From positions 291,806-355,805 of the forward strand of contig NZ_QJJJ01000003.1 of assembly GCF_003201865.1 (NCBI RefSeq): a stretch of 64,000 nt of DNA. Reading direction: 5' to 3'. Source of the DNA: Methylobacterium sp. B4. Its GTDB lineage: Bacteria > Pseudomonadota > Alphaproteobacteria > Rhizobiales > Beijerinckiaceae. This document shows, piece after piece, positions 49,169 to 57,290 of the stretch (its first letter is position 1; each line of letters opens with the position of its first letter). Below the pieces are notes generated by a model. That model had not been told where the DNA came from. It worked only from the letters and a program-made list of their open reading frames with translations, and ran no database searches. Made by a program: the position numbers and the translations under genes.

Positions 49169-49837
49169 TCAGGACGCCTTGCGCTGCAGGTCGGCGCGGA
49201 CGCGGGCGATGCCGGGTGGCTTCAGTTCGAGGGCGAGCCGCACCGCGTCCTCCAGATAGGCCTGAGGCGACATCCCGGCCCGGCCCGCCGCCCGGGCGAG
49301 CGCCGTGGCGAGATCGGCACGCAGAGCCACCTGCACGGTTTCGGGCGTCTGAGCCGGCGCGGGGGCCGCAACCGGCGCGGGCAGGCGATCGGGCGGCGGC
49401 ACCGGCAGGCCCAAGGCCTCCCGGCGGCCCAGCGTCGCGAGCCGGTCGGCCCGCTCATTGCCGGCCTCGCCCGCATGGCCCCGCACCCAGGTCCAGCGCA
49501 CGTCGCGGGCGCTGGCGAGCGCGTCGAGCCGCTGCATCAGGTCGATGTTCTTCACCGGCCCCGTGGCGGTGCGCCAGCCGCGCGCCTTCCAGCCGCGCAT
49601 CCACTCCGTGACGGACTTGACCACGTACTGGCTGTCGCAGCGCATCTCGATCTGCGCGCCTTCCGGGAAGTGCTCCAGGGCGCGGATCGCGGCTGTCAGC
49701 TCCATGCGGTTGTTGGTGGTGGCGCGCTCGCCGCCGTGCAGCTCGATCGTGCCGGCCGGGTCTTGGATCACCGCGCCCCAGCCGCCGGGGCCGGGATTGG
49801 GATCGCATCCGCCATCCGCGTAGACGATGGTTCGCAT
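49169..49837 (-). CDS. rnhA: Ribonuclease HI with ribbon-helix-helix-like C-terminal extension
   Basis: A 222-residue protein, about 70 residues longer than usual RNase HI. The catalytic set is intact: Asp in VYADGGCDPNPGPGGWG, Glu in NNRMELTAAIRAL, Asp in CDSQYVVKSV and the last Asp in VRGHAGEAGNERADRLA. After a Pro-rich linker (VPPPDRLPAPVAAPAPAQ) comes TVQVALRADLATALARAAGR then AGMSPQAYLEDAVRLALE, which has the strand-helix-helix layout of a ribbon-helix-helix DNA-binding module. It cuts RNA in RNA-DNA hybrids. ATG at 49837 is the standard start. Confidence 0.92.
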   Translation of the reverse strand: MRTIVYADGGCDPNPGPGGWGAVIQDPAGTIELHGGERATTNNRMELTAAIRALEHFPEGAQIEMRCDSQYVVKSVTEWMRGWKARGWRTATGPVKNIDLMQRLDALASARDVRWTWVRGHAGEAGNERADRLATLGRREALGLPVPPPDRLPAPVAAPAPAQTPETVQVALRADLATALARAAGRAGMSPQAYLEDAVRLALELKPPGIARVRADLQRKAS

Positions 49838-49950
49838 CGCTTCTGTCTGCTCTCGAACTTGGGTCGCGCCGAACGGGGCGTGCCTGGAGCTGCGCCCGGC
49901 CACGTTGGGTCGGGAGGCGTCTCTAAGCCTTTGCTGTGCCGCGCTTTCTT

Positions 49951-49990
49951 TCGACGAACCGGTGGCCACTTCGTCGGAAAACGCTCTAGT
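49951..49990. repeat. Second copy of the REP-like element
   Basis: The stretch AACCGGTGGCCAC (from 49958) then GTCGGAAAACGCTCTAG is the inverted counterpart of the element at 2587-2632, sharing GTGGCCACCGGTT. It fills the gap between rnhA and the upstream lipoprotein gene. It is likely a member of a dispersed intergenic family. Confidence 0.45.
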
Positions 49991-50792
49991 ACTTGACCAC
50001 GACCGGTCCGGCCAGCACCGCTTGGGCCGGCGGCTCCGTCAATCCGCAGCGCGCGGCGGCGTCCGCCGCCAGCAGCGGGTCGAGCAGAACCTTCCGACCT
50101 TCGAGGAAGGTGATCGCCTGCTCGGCGGGGGCGGCCTCGCGGCCGGGCATCTCGACCAGGAAATGTTCGAGGGCGTAGCGGTAGCGGGCGATGCGCAGGC
50201 CCGCCTCCAGCCGCACCCAGGCGACGAGGCAACGGTTCTCCGCCACCCGCATCGCCGCCTGCCGCACGTCCCAGTCGTCGAGGCTCCTGGCGAAGGGCAG
50301 CGCGCGCAGGCGCACGCCGTCCGCCTCGAACACCCGCTGCGCCAGCGCGGCGAAGGGCGGGATCAGGCGGCCGTCGGCGGTCGCGTCGTCCGAGAGCCGG
50401 CGGTAGCGCGAGACGGGCGAGCGGAACGGCTCGGACATCAATCCTGCGTGATAGGCCGGGATGTCGTCGGTGCGCCAGCGCGGGGGCAGCACCCGGGCGC
50501 GGGTGAGGTTGGCGAGCGCATCCTGGAAGGCGGCACGGCCGTCGGCCGGCATCAGGAAGCGCCACGCGCGGTCGCGCAGGGTCGCCTCGTCGTCCGTGAG
50601 CGGGGAGAACGAGGCCGGGGTCTCGCGGTTGCGGGCGGCCAGCGTGCCCGTGGTCTCGATCAGGCCGTTCCAGGCGCTGCGGGCCGGGCGGCCGAAATCG
50701 CCCTCCTGCGCGCAGGAGGGCAGCAGCAGCGGAGCGAGCAGGGGACCGAACCGGCGAAGCGGCGCGAAGGCCGACCCGGCGCGGCGCGTCAC
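49986..50792 (-). CDS. Putative lipoprotein, hypothetical
   Basis: A 268-residue protein from GTG at 50792, whose codon overlaps the previous stop (GTGA). A basic start (TRRAGSAFAPLRRF) precedes a hydrophobic stretch ending LLLPSC, a probable lipobox, then AQEGDFGRPARS. The mature domain is mixed alpha/beta, with DRAWRFLMPADGRAAFQD and WVRLEAGLRIARYRYALEHF. Function unknown. It is probably attached to the inner or outer membrane. It is second in the run that continues to rnhA and mpg. Confidence 0.72.
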   Translation of the reverse strand: MTRRAGSAFAPLRRFGPLLAPLLLPSCAQEGDFGRPARSAWNGLIETTGTLAARNRETPASFSPLTDDEATLRDRAWRFLMPADGRAAFQDALANLTRARVLPPRWRTDDIPAYHAGLMSEPFRSPVSRYRRLSDDATADGRLIPPFAALAQRVFEADGVRLRALPFARSLDDWDVRQAAMRVAENRCLVAWVRLEAGLRIARYRYALEHFLVEMPGREAAPAEQAITFLEGRKVLLDPLLAADAAARCGLTEPPAQAVLAGPVVVKY

Positions 50793-51019
50793 GAGCGGCG
50801 GCGCTGCGGAACCGGCGCGGCGTCCGCGTCCGGCAGCCTCTCGTAGCGCACCCCGGTGAAGAGCAGCACTTGGCCGCGCGGGGCGTCGTCCTCGTCCCGG
50901 CGGAAGCGGCGTGCACCGCTTCCGACGAAGGGCACGACCGAGCCTGCGGCCTGACGGTCCCGCTGGGCCGGCGCGGGTCGTTTGATCGGCGGCGTCGGGT
51001 TCGTGTGCGAAGGCGTCAT
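50789..51019 (-). CDS. Small hypothetical protein
   Basis: A 76-residue basic protein (TPSHTNPTPPIKRPAPAQ, then RRFRRDEDDAPRGQVLLFTGVRYERLP). There is no signal or membrane segment; the N-terminal half is disordered in style and the C-terminus short and hydrophobic. Its TGA overlaps the GTG of the lipoprotein gene, giving a coupled pair. Family unknown. Confidence 0.62.
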   Translation of the reverse strand: MTPSHTNPTPPIKRPAPAQRDRQAAGSVVPFVGSGARRFRRDEDDAPRGQVLLFTGVRYERLPDADAAPVPQRRRS

Positions 51020-51251
51020 GGCGCTGTTCCGTCGATGCTTCTGGCGGCCGCCCCCCGACCCGCCGCATGTCCCGACGAAGGTCCGAAGCGGGTCTCGACC
51101 TCGGGGCGGGACGAGCCCACCCGGCCGAGCGATTGAGGCCAAGCTCAGCACAACGTGGTTAACGGAATATTTCGAGGAGCCTTCCGCTGCCGTCCCGATC
51201 AAACCGGCGCGGCATGGCGGCCACACCGGAGCGCCGCGGAAAAGAGTTCGG

Positions 51252-51354
51252 CGGGGGCTGTGGCATAGTCCTTGCGAAGCCGCACGGGCCCATGGCGGGC
51301 GTTTCCTCCCTTGACTTCAAAGCCCCGCGCGCACGTCGCCGCGGGGCCTTTTTT
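51252..51354 (+). ncRNA. Candidate mmgR/suhB-like small RNA
   Basis: An intergenic element ends in a strong intrinsic terminator: GCCCCGCG (51322-51329) pairs with CGCGGGGC (51340-51347), and six T end at 51354. Just before it, TTTCCTCCCTTGAC (51302-51315) is an anti-Shine-Dalgarno-type single-stranded motif like the one I recall in alphaproteobacterial mmgR/suhB RNAs. The preceding GTGGCATAGTCCTTGCGAAG is A/U-richer and could be the promoter or 5' hairpin. No reading frame with a ribosome site covers it. The family name is from memory; the 5' end is uncertain. Confidence 0.5.
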
Positions 51355-51506
51355 CAGCATGCCGGTCGCACGCTGCCGCCGCCATCCGGCGCGGCGTCCC
51401 GGCCCGTCCTCGCAACCGCGATGCGGCCGTGCTGCGCTTGCTAACGCGGGGGGATGCCCGATATGCGGGGCCAGCCCAACTTGGATCGAGCGAAGGACAA
51501 GGCAGG

Positions 51507-51809
51507 ATGCGTCCGGACTTCTCACGACTTGGCAGCCCGATGCGCGGACGGATCGCGGCCCTGAAACTCGCCCCCCTCGCTCTGCTCCTCCTGGCCGTTC
51601 CGGCCCAGGCTCAGCGAGAGGATCAGGGCCTGCAACTCGGTTGCGCCAACGACTTCTTCAGGCTCTGCGCCGGCGTCGATCCCAGCCGGGAGGCGGATGC
51701 CGAGAATTGCATGAACCGCAACCGTGCGCGCCTCTCGCCGGAATGCCGGGCCGCCATCGGCGATTACGATCGTCGCACCGGCGGTTCGCAGCCCCGCGGC
51801 CAGCGCTGA
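51507..51809 (+). CDS. Exported Cys-rich repeat (GLG1-like) small protein
   Basis: A 100-residue protein. After a signal peptide (LKLAPLALLLLAVPAQA) come QLGCANDFFRLCAGVDPSRE, ENCMNRNRARLSPECRAA, which is one copy of the cysteine-rich repeat seen in GLG1-like proteins (C..F..LC.GV...C...N...LSP.C). AAGGACAAGG precedes ATG 51507; ATG at 51540 is the alternative. Secreted, function unknown. It lies about 100 bases before gshB. Confidence 0.78.
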   Translation: MRPDFSRLGSPMRGRIAALKLAPLALLLLAVPAQAQREDQGLQLGCANDFFRLCAGVDPSREADAENCMNRNRARLSPECRAAIGDYDRRTGGSQPRGQR

Positions 51810-51908
51810 GGTGGCAGCGCCGACTAGAGCCTCTTTGAACGCCGAAAGGCCGGCCGGGCGACAGGCTCCGCCGGCCCCGAGGCGCGTATCGACAGATCGG
51901 GGACGAGC

Positions 51909-52877
51909 ATGGCGTTGACCGTCGCGGTTCAGATGGACCCGATCCAGTCGATCCGCATCGCGGGCGACACCACCTTCGGCCTCATGCTGGAAGCGCAGGC
52001 GCGAGGGCACCGCCTCTATACCTACACGCCCGACCGCCTCTCGATGCAGGGACGGCTCGTCACCGCCTACGCCGCCCCGGTGACGGTGCAGGATGTCGAG
52101 GGGGCGCATGCGACCCTGCAGGCGCCCGAGCGCATCGATCTGGGCCAGGTGGACGTGGTGCTGATGCGCCAGGATCCGCCTTTCGACATGGCCTATGTTA
52201 CGGCGACCCACATGTTGGAAAAGGTGGCCGGACGCGCCCTGGTCGTCAACGATCCGGCCGAGGTGCGCAACGCGCCCGAGAAGCTCTTCGTCCTCGACTT
52301 CCCCGAACTGATGCCGCCGACCCTGATCTCCCGCGACCGGGCGGAGATCGAGGCCTTCCGGGCCGAGCACGGCACCGTCGTGATGAAGCCGCTGCACGGG
52401 CATGGCGGCGCGGCGGTGTTCCGGGTCTCGGAGGATGACCCGAATTTCGGCTCCATGTTCGACCTGTTCGCAGCGACCTTTCGCGAGCAGTGGGTGGTCC
52501 AGCGCTTCCTCGAGAAGATCACCGAGGGCGACAAGCGCATCATCCTCGTGGACGGCGAGGCCATGGGCGCGATCAACCGCGTGCCGGCCAGGGGCGACAT
52601 TCGCTCCAACATGGTGCGCGGCGGCGCGGCGGGCGCCTCCGAGCTGACCGAGCGCGAGCGCGAAATCTGCGCGACGATCGGCCCGGAGCTGAAGCGGCGC
52701 GGCCTGATCCTCGTCGGGATCGACGTGATCGACGGGCATCTCACTGAGATCAACGTGACCTCGCCCACCGGCATCCGCACCATCAAGCGGCTCGGCGGGC
52801 CCGATCTCTCGGTCGCGGTCTGGGATGCGATCGAGGCGCGAGTCGCCGCCCGCCGCGGCGCCGACTCCGCCGCCTAG
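51909..52877 (+). CDS. gshB: Glutathione synthetase
   Basis: A 322-residue ATP-grasp enzyme that adds glycine to gamma-glutamylcysteine; gshA is 44 kb away in this window. The N-terminus (MALTVAVQMDPIQSIRIAGD) matches the family. Substrate and ATP motifs are VVLMRQDPPFDMAYVTATH, GTVVMKPLHGHGGAAVFRV, DKRIILVDGEAMGAINRVPA and EINVTSPTGIRTIKRL. Length is usual. It is the last of this plus-strand pair after the Cys-rich gene, with no clear terminator. Confidence 0.95.
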   Translation: MALTVAVQMDPIQSIRIAGDTTFGLMLEAQARGHRLYTYTPDRLSMQGRLVTAYAAPVTVQDVEGAHATLQAPERIDLGQVDVVLMRQDPPFDMAYVTATHMLEKVAGRALVVNDPAEVRNAPEKLFVLDFPELMPPTLISRDRAEIEAFRAEHGTVVMKPLHGHGGAAVFRVSEDDPNFGSMFDLFAATFREQWVVQRFLEKITEGDKRIILVDGEAMGAINRVPARGDIRSNMVRGGAAGASELTEREREICATIGPELKRRGLILVGIDVIDGHLTEINVTSPTGIRTIKRLGGPDLSVAVWDAIEARVAARRGADSAA

Positions 52878-52962
52878 CGACGTCCGCAACACCCGGCTAC
52901 GGACCGACTCCGTTCCGCGCGCCGACGCCTTGGGGCCAGATCGGCTGGCCCGGAACGCGGTG

Positions 52963-53175
52963 TCAGCGGAAGACCGGCAGGCCGAGACCGATCAGCACGA
53001 GGCCGAGGATCAGCAGGACGCCAGCCAGGGTTTCGGCCCCGGCGGCACGCTGTCCGAACCGGCCCGCCCGGGCCGCCAGAGCGACACCGCCGGCAAGACA
53101 AGCAACGCTGGCGACGACCATCACCAACGGCTCCGCCGATACGCGGCGCCATTGACGCAATGCCGGCTGCTCCAT
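52963..53175 (-). CDS. Small two-pass membrane protein
   Basis: A 70-residue protein from ATG 53175. Two membrane helices (LVMVVASVACLAGGVALAA and ETLAGVLLILGLVLIGLGL) are separated by a short basic loop, with a small polar N-terminus (EQPALRQWRRVSAEP). Family unknown. It converges on gshB. The upstream region is the AT-rich patch described separately. Confidence 0.6.
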   Translation of the reverse strand: MEQPALRQWRRVSAEPLVMVVASVACLAGGVALAARAGRFGQRAAGAETLAGVLLILGLVLIGLGLPVFR

Positions 53176-53289
53176 CCACACATTTCGACGAAATTTTTTC
53201 TGCCGACAAGCGTCGTCGTGAAGGTTGTATCGCACGAATGTCTTCGCGGCGTCTTGCAGAGACCGCGCGAGTGACACCGAAAGAAGGGG

Positions 53290-53470
53290 CCGTGTTCGAT
53301 CATCGGCCCGGGCCTATCACGCCGCAGATTCCAAAATCAATTACCGACAGCAGTTTTAATCCTACTGATACCGAGAACACTGAGCAGAAGTCGAAAAATC
53401 TCACAATAAATTGTGATCCATGAGCATTATGCTGTATTTAAAGTTGCAATTCGTCACATCACATTGGTGC
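53290..53470. promoter_or_regulatory. AT-rich intergenic patch with a perfect palindrome
   Basis: In this GC-rich genome this patch is strikingly AT-rich (AATCAATTACCGACAGCAG, TTTTAATCCTACTGATACC). TCACAAT AA ATTGTGA (53401-53416) is a perfect 7-bp inverted repeat with a two-base centre. The patch lies upstream of the small minus-strand membrane gene at 53175 and downstream of the antiporter stop (53503). It may be the promoter/operator of the former or a horizontally acquired remnant. Confidence 0.45.
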
Positions 53471-53502
53471 TTATCGCGCCGTCCACTCGCCGCCTGCGGG
53501 CG

Positions 53503-55077
53503 TCACGCCTCCGCTCTCGGCGTTGCGTTGAGTTCGGCCCAGTCGAGTTCCTCTTCCAGCACGAAGTAGGCGTCGTCGCCGATCCGGCCTTCGTAGCGTA
53601 GCGCCAGGAGCCGGTCGCGGGCCGCGCGGATCGCATGGCGGCGTGGCTCGTCGGTCGGCAAGCCCTCCGGTGCGAGCCCCTTCTCATGGGCTTCGGCCTG
53701 GGCCAGAACGGAGTGGAATTCCTCCCGCAGGGCTTCTGCGGCCTCCGAGCGGTCGGCCTTCAGGGCCTCGACCGCGGCGCCGTAGGCCTCGGCCCGTGCC
53801 CAGCCGACCTCGAGGCCGACCGGATCGGCATCCTCCAGCCCGAGCCGGGCCAGGAGCGGGCGCAGGGTCAGGCCCTGCACGACCAGGGTGCCGATCACCA
53901 CGCAAAACGCCGTGAGCACGATGAGGTCGCGATAGGGAAAGCCCGCACCGCCGGGGCCGCCCTCCGGCAGGGCCAGGGCCGCGGCGACCGTAACGAGGCC
54001 GCGCATGCCCGACCACGCGACGGCGGCGCCCGCGCCGAGGCCGAGATCGCGGTCCGGCCCGTCCCCGCCGGACGGCCCGGCACCGGAGAATCCGACATGG
54101 CGAATGATGCTCGCCGGCAGCACCCAGGCGATGCGCACGAGGACCACGGTGGCGACCACCGCCCCCGCGACGAGGGCGTAGGAAAGTTCCTGCTCGGGGC
54201 TCAGCCGCTCCAGGATCGGGCCGATCTGGTTGCCGATGAGCACGAAGGCGAGCACGTTGAGAACGAAGATCGCGGTCTCCCAGACGGCGTTCGAGATCAC
54301 CCGCACCCGCGGCGGGGTCTGGCCCGGGGCGCGGCGGGCGACGGCGATCGCGAAACTCACCACGGTGAGCACGCCGGACAGCTCCACCGCTTCCGCCGCG
54401 ATCCAGAGTCCGAAGGCAGCGGAGAACTGGAGCACGATGGCGCTGGCCGCATCCTCGACCCGGCGCAGGATGCGCAGGTAGACGAAGGCCGCGAGCGGCC
54501 CCGCCACGAGGCTGCCGACGACGCCGATCAGGAAGGCCGGCGCCACCTCCCCGACCGAGAAGTGCCCGGTCACCGCCGCCGCCACGCCGAGCCGGTAGAT
54601 CAGGAGCGACCCGGCGTCGTTCAGGAGGCTCTCGCCGCGCAGGATCGTGGCGAGGCGGTGCGGCAGGGAGACGTGGCTCAGCACCGAGAGCGCGGCCACC
54701 GCATCGGGCGGCGCGACGACCGCGCCGAGCACGATCGCGGCGGAGAGCGGCATGTCCGGCACCAGCCATATCGCGACGGCGGCCACCGCCGCCGTGGTGG
54801 CGGCCACGGCCCCGATGGCGAGGCCGGCGATGGGGCGCCAGTTGCGCACGAGATCGCGCAGGGAGGTGTCGTAGCCCGCATCCATCAGGACGGGCGCCAG
54901 GAACAGGGCGAGCGCCAGTTCGGGATCGAGCGAGAGGTTCGGCACGCCGGGCAGGAAGGCGAGGCCGACGCCCCCGAGGGCGAGGAAGGCGGGATAGGGC
55001 GCGCCCAGGCGCCGTGCCAGGGCAGCCAAGAGCACCGCCCCGATCAGGACGCCGACGATCCAGTGAAAGACGAACAT
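53503..55077 (-). CDS. CPA1-type Na+/H+ antiporter
   Basis: A 524-residue inner-membrane antiporter with about 12 helices. CPA1 motifs include LFLAPVLMDAGYDTSLRDL, GAVVAPPDAVAALSVL (the Asp cation site) and LRGESLLNDAGSLLIYRLG. A C-terminal cytoplasmic extension of about 100 residues (EVGWARAEAYGAAVEALKAD on) is typical of NhaP-like proteins. Likely pH/Na+ homeostasis. ATG at 55077 starts the first helix. Confidence 0.92.
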   Translation of the reverse strand: MFVFHWIVGVLIGAVLLAALARRLGAPYPAFLALGGVGLAFLPGVPNLSLDPELALALFLAPVLMDAGYDTSLRDLVRNWRPIAGLAIGAVAATTAAVAAVAIWLVPDMPLSAAIVLGAVVAPPDAVAALSVLSHVSLPHRLATILRGESLLNDAGSLLIYRLGVAAAVTGHFSVGEVAPAFLIGVVGSLVAGPLAAFVYLRILRRVEDAASAIVLQFSAAFGLWIAAEAVELSGVLTVVSFAIAVARRAPGQTPPRVRVISNAVWETAIFVLNVLAFVLIGNQIGPILERLSPEQELSYALVAGAVVATVVLVRIAWVLPASIIRHVGFSGAGPSGGDGPDRDLGLGAGAAVAWSGMRGLVTVAAALALPEGGPGGAGFPYRDLIVLTAFCVVIGTLVVQGLTLRPLLARLGLEDADPVGLEVGWARAEAYGAAVEALKADRSEAAEALREEFHSVLAQAEAHEKGLAPEGLPTDEPRRHAIRAARDRLLALRYEGRIGDDAYFVLEEELDWAELNATPRAEA

Positions 55078-55204
55078 GCAAGGGAAATGGGCGAACGTGC
55101 CGACGGATCGGGCGACAGTGGCGAAAGAACGCAGGTCCGTCCGGGATGATGTTCCAAGATGCGCCCTGCCCGAGATCCGATCGCGATCCCGGGGCGCGGG
55201 GTCG

Positions 55205-55957
55205 TCAGGCCGGCCGTGCGGCGATCAGGTCGCGCAGGGTGGTGATCGTGGAGGAATCCGCCACCCCGTCGATGCGGGTCGGGCGGAAATGGCGCTGGAA
55301 GGCGGTCACGACCGCGCGCATCCCCTCGTCGAAGCGGCCGGTGATCGGCTGCTCGTAGCCGTAGAGGGCGAACATCGCCTGCAGCGCCTCGACCGGCTCG
55401 CCGGCATCGCCCGCGGCGAAGAAGCGCCCGTCGCGGATCGGGGCCGGGGGAACCCAGTGCCCGACGCCCGCGAGCGCCAGCCGCTCCCAGGGGAAGAGCT
55501 CGCCCGGATCCTCCTTGCGCGACGGCGCCACGTCGGAATGGGCCAGCACGCGGGGCCCGGGGATCGCCCACCGCCGGACGATGTCGGCGGCGAGCGCGAT
55601 CACCGCCGCGATCTGCGCCTCGGGATAGGGCGGCAGGCCGCCGGCATGGCCCGGATGGGCGATCTCGATGCCGATGGAGCGGGAGTTGATGTCGCGCGAG
55701 CCCGCCCAGGCGCCCGCACCGGCGTGCCAGGCGCGGTCGGCCTCGGGCACCATCTGCACGATGCGCCCGTCCTCGAAGACGAAGTAGTGGGCCGAGACCT
55801 CCGCCGCCGGATCGCGCAGGCGGTCCAGGGCGCCCTGCGCCGTCGGCATTCCGGTGTAGTGCAGGATCAGCATGTCGAGGCCGCCCGCGGCCCGCACGCC
55901 GCGATTGGGCGAGGCGAGGACGGCCTCCACGAGCGGGCTATCGGCGGCGAAGCTCAC
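55205..55957 (-). CDS. N-acetylmuramoyl-L-alanine amidase (AmpD type)
   Basis: A 250-residue amidase from GTG at 55957, overlapping the DjlA-like stop (GTGA). The Amidase_2 zinc ligands are in MLILHYTGM, SAHYFVFEDG and the C-terminal AHSDVAPSRKEDPGELFPW. A putative peptidoglycan-binding domain (QAMFALYGYEQPITGRFDEG on) completes it. AmpD recycles cell-wall fragments in the cytoplasm; no signal peptide is visible, consistent with that. It is coupled to the upstream gene. Confidence 0.92.
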   Translation of the reverse strand: MSFAADSPLVEAVLASPNRGVRAAGGLDMLILHYTGMPTAQGALDRLRDPAAEVSAHYFVFEDGRIVQMVPEADRAWHAGAGAWAGSRDINSRSIGIEIAHPGHAGGLPPYPEAQIAAVIALAADIVRRWAIPGPRVLAHSDVAPSRKEDPGELFPWERLALAGVGHWVPPAPIRDGRFFAAGDAGEPVEALQAMFALYGYEQPITGRFDEGMRAVVTAFQRHFRPTRIDGVADSSTITTLRDLIAARPA

Positions 55958-56679
55958 GTCAAGCCCCGCTCGGCCGCGATCCTGTCCCAGGCGGCGTTGA
56001 TCGCGGCGAGCCGCCGCGTGGCGATGGCCACGGCCTCCGGTGGCAGGCCGCGGGCGAGCGCACGATCCGGATGGTTCTCGGCCACGAGCCGCCGGTAATG
56101 CGCTTTCAGCGCCGCCGCGTCGGCGGAGGCGTCCGCGCCGAGCACGAGGTAGGGATCGTCGGACAGCCGCAGGTGCCGGGCCGCGATCCGGCGGAAGGCC
56201 GTCTCGTCGAGGCCGAAGATTCCGGCCACCGCGCGCAGGTAGCGCTCCTCCCCCTCGTGGATGGCACCGTCGGCGGTGGCGATGTGGAACAGGCCGTCCA
56301 GCACGTCCTCGAGCAGGGCCGGCTCCTCGCCGAAGGTCGTGGCGAGCTGCCCGGCATAGGCCTCGAAGCCGTCGGTGGTCGCCTTGGCGAGATCGAACAG
56401 GCGCTGCACGCCCGCGCGCGCCTCGGGCTCGACCTGCACCACCCGCCCGAAGGCCTCGACCTCGGATTCGGTGACGACGCCGTCGGACTTCGCCATCTTG
56501 GCCGCCAGCGCCACGAGGCCCGTGGTGAACACCACGTCCCGCGGCGTCGGCCCGAACGGCGCGCCCTCGCGATCGACGAGGAAGTGCCCGGCCACGCTCC
56601 CGACCAGCGCGCCGATCGGTCCGCCGACCAACACGCCGAGCCCGGCGCCGCCGATCTTTCCCCACAGGCCGGCGCTCAT
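55954..56679 (-). CDS. DjlA-like TerB/DnaJ co-chaperone
   Basis: A 241-residue protein. The N-terminus is a Gly-rich hydrophobic segment (GLWGKIGGAGLGVLVGGPIG) likely to be a membrane anchor, as in DjlA. A TerB-like domain follows (FTTGLVALAAKMAKSDGVVT, FHIATADGAIHEGEERYLR). The C-terminal J domain has DDPYLVLGADASADAAAL and AENHPDRALARG with the essential HPD. DnaJ proteins stimulate DnaK ATPase. ATG at 56679 is the family start. Translation runs into AmpD. Confidence 0.9.
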   Translation of the reverse strand: MSAGLWGKIGGAGLGVLVGGPIGALVGSVAGHFLVDREGAPFGPTPRDVVFTTGLVALAAKMAKSDGVVTESEVEAFGRVVQVEPEARAGVQRLFDLAKATTDGFEAYAGQLATTFGEEPALLEDVLDGLFHIATADGAIHEGEERYLRAVAGIFGLDETAFRRIAARHLRLSDDPYLVLGADASADAAALKAHYRRLVAENHPDRALARGLPPEAVAIATRRLAAINAAWDRIAAERGLT

Positions 56680-56917
56680 CGGGAGACGCCGACGGAGGGA
56701 GTGCGGTGACGTGAGGATTCGGGCAGGGACAAGGGCTCTTCCGATGATCCGCGGGCGCAACGGCGCGCGCGCAGGGGCTTGGTGTCTCTCACGACGCGTC
56801 CGCTGCGCCGTCGGCATGCGGGCCGAGGCGGTCCGTGACCGGGCGTTTCGCGCGGCACTCTAACGCCGCAAAGCGTCGCGCGGCGCAAGTCCGACCGTGG
56901 AGTCCGACCATGCAAGT

Positions 56918-56961
56918 CGTCCTGCAAACCCGTCCTGCAAACCCGTCCTGCGGGCCCGTCC
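56918..56961. repeat. 13-bp tandem repeat, about 3.4 copies
   Basis: The unit CGTCCTGCAAACC occurs at 56918-56930 and 56931-56943, a variant CGTCCTGCGGGCC at 56944-56956, and CGTCC follows. It lies just before the terminator at 56969 in the 341-base gap between the DjlA-like gene and the zipper lipoprotein. The rest of that gap, 56680-56917, shows no gene. Confidence 0.85.
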
Positions 56962-56968
56962 AAAACGA

Positions 56969-56998
56969 AAGGGCCGGGGCGCTGCCGCCCCGGCCCTT
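56969..56998 (-). terminator. Rho-independent terminator of the minus-strand lipoprotein gene
   Basis: AAGGGCCGGGGCG (56969-56981) pairs with CGCCCCGGCCCTT (56986-56998), a 13-bp stem. On the minus strand it is followed by TTTCGTTTTG, so it ends the gene whose stop is at 57021. Confidence 0.88.
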
Positions 56999-57020
56999 CC
57001 TCGCCATCCGCGCGTCGGGA

Positions 57021-57290
57021 TCAGCGGCAGTAGACGTTGCCGTACTCGTCGCGGAAGGTGCCGTAGGGGCAGCGGGGCGCCGTCGCGGCGCCGGCGATGG
57101 CGCCGCCCGCACCGCCGATCGCGGCACCGGCGAGCGCGCCGCCCGCCCGGCCGGTGGCGAGGCCGCCGACCGCCGCGCCGAGGCCGGCGCCGAGGGCTGC
57201 ACCGCCCAGCGCCCGGTCCTGCGGCGTGTTGCAGGCGCCGAGCGAGAGCGCGAGGCTGCCCGCGAGGGCGGCGGCAATGAGCTTCTTCAT
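57021..57290 (-). CDS. Glycine-zipper lipoprotein
   Basis: An 89-residue lipoprotein. The signal peptide KKLIAAALAGSLALSLGAC ends in a lipobox Cys, then NTPQDRALGGAALGAGLGAA, GGLATGRAGGALAGAAIGG: Gly-zipper repeats that form amphipathic or membrane helices, as in YMGG/Rick_17kDa proteins. The C-terminus PRCPYGTFRDEYGNVYC has two Cys likely to form a disulfide. A terminator follows on the minus strand. Function unknown; envelope-associated. Confidence 0.85.
   Translation of the reverse strand: MKKLIAAALAGSLALSLGACNTPQDRALGGAALGAGLGAAVGGLATGRAGGALAGAAIGGAGGAIAGAATAPRCPYGTFRDEYGNVYCR

Noticed and set aside
56918..56961. CRISPR-like array
   Set aside because: The units are 13 bases with no unique spacers and only about three copies, with no cas genes nearby.
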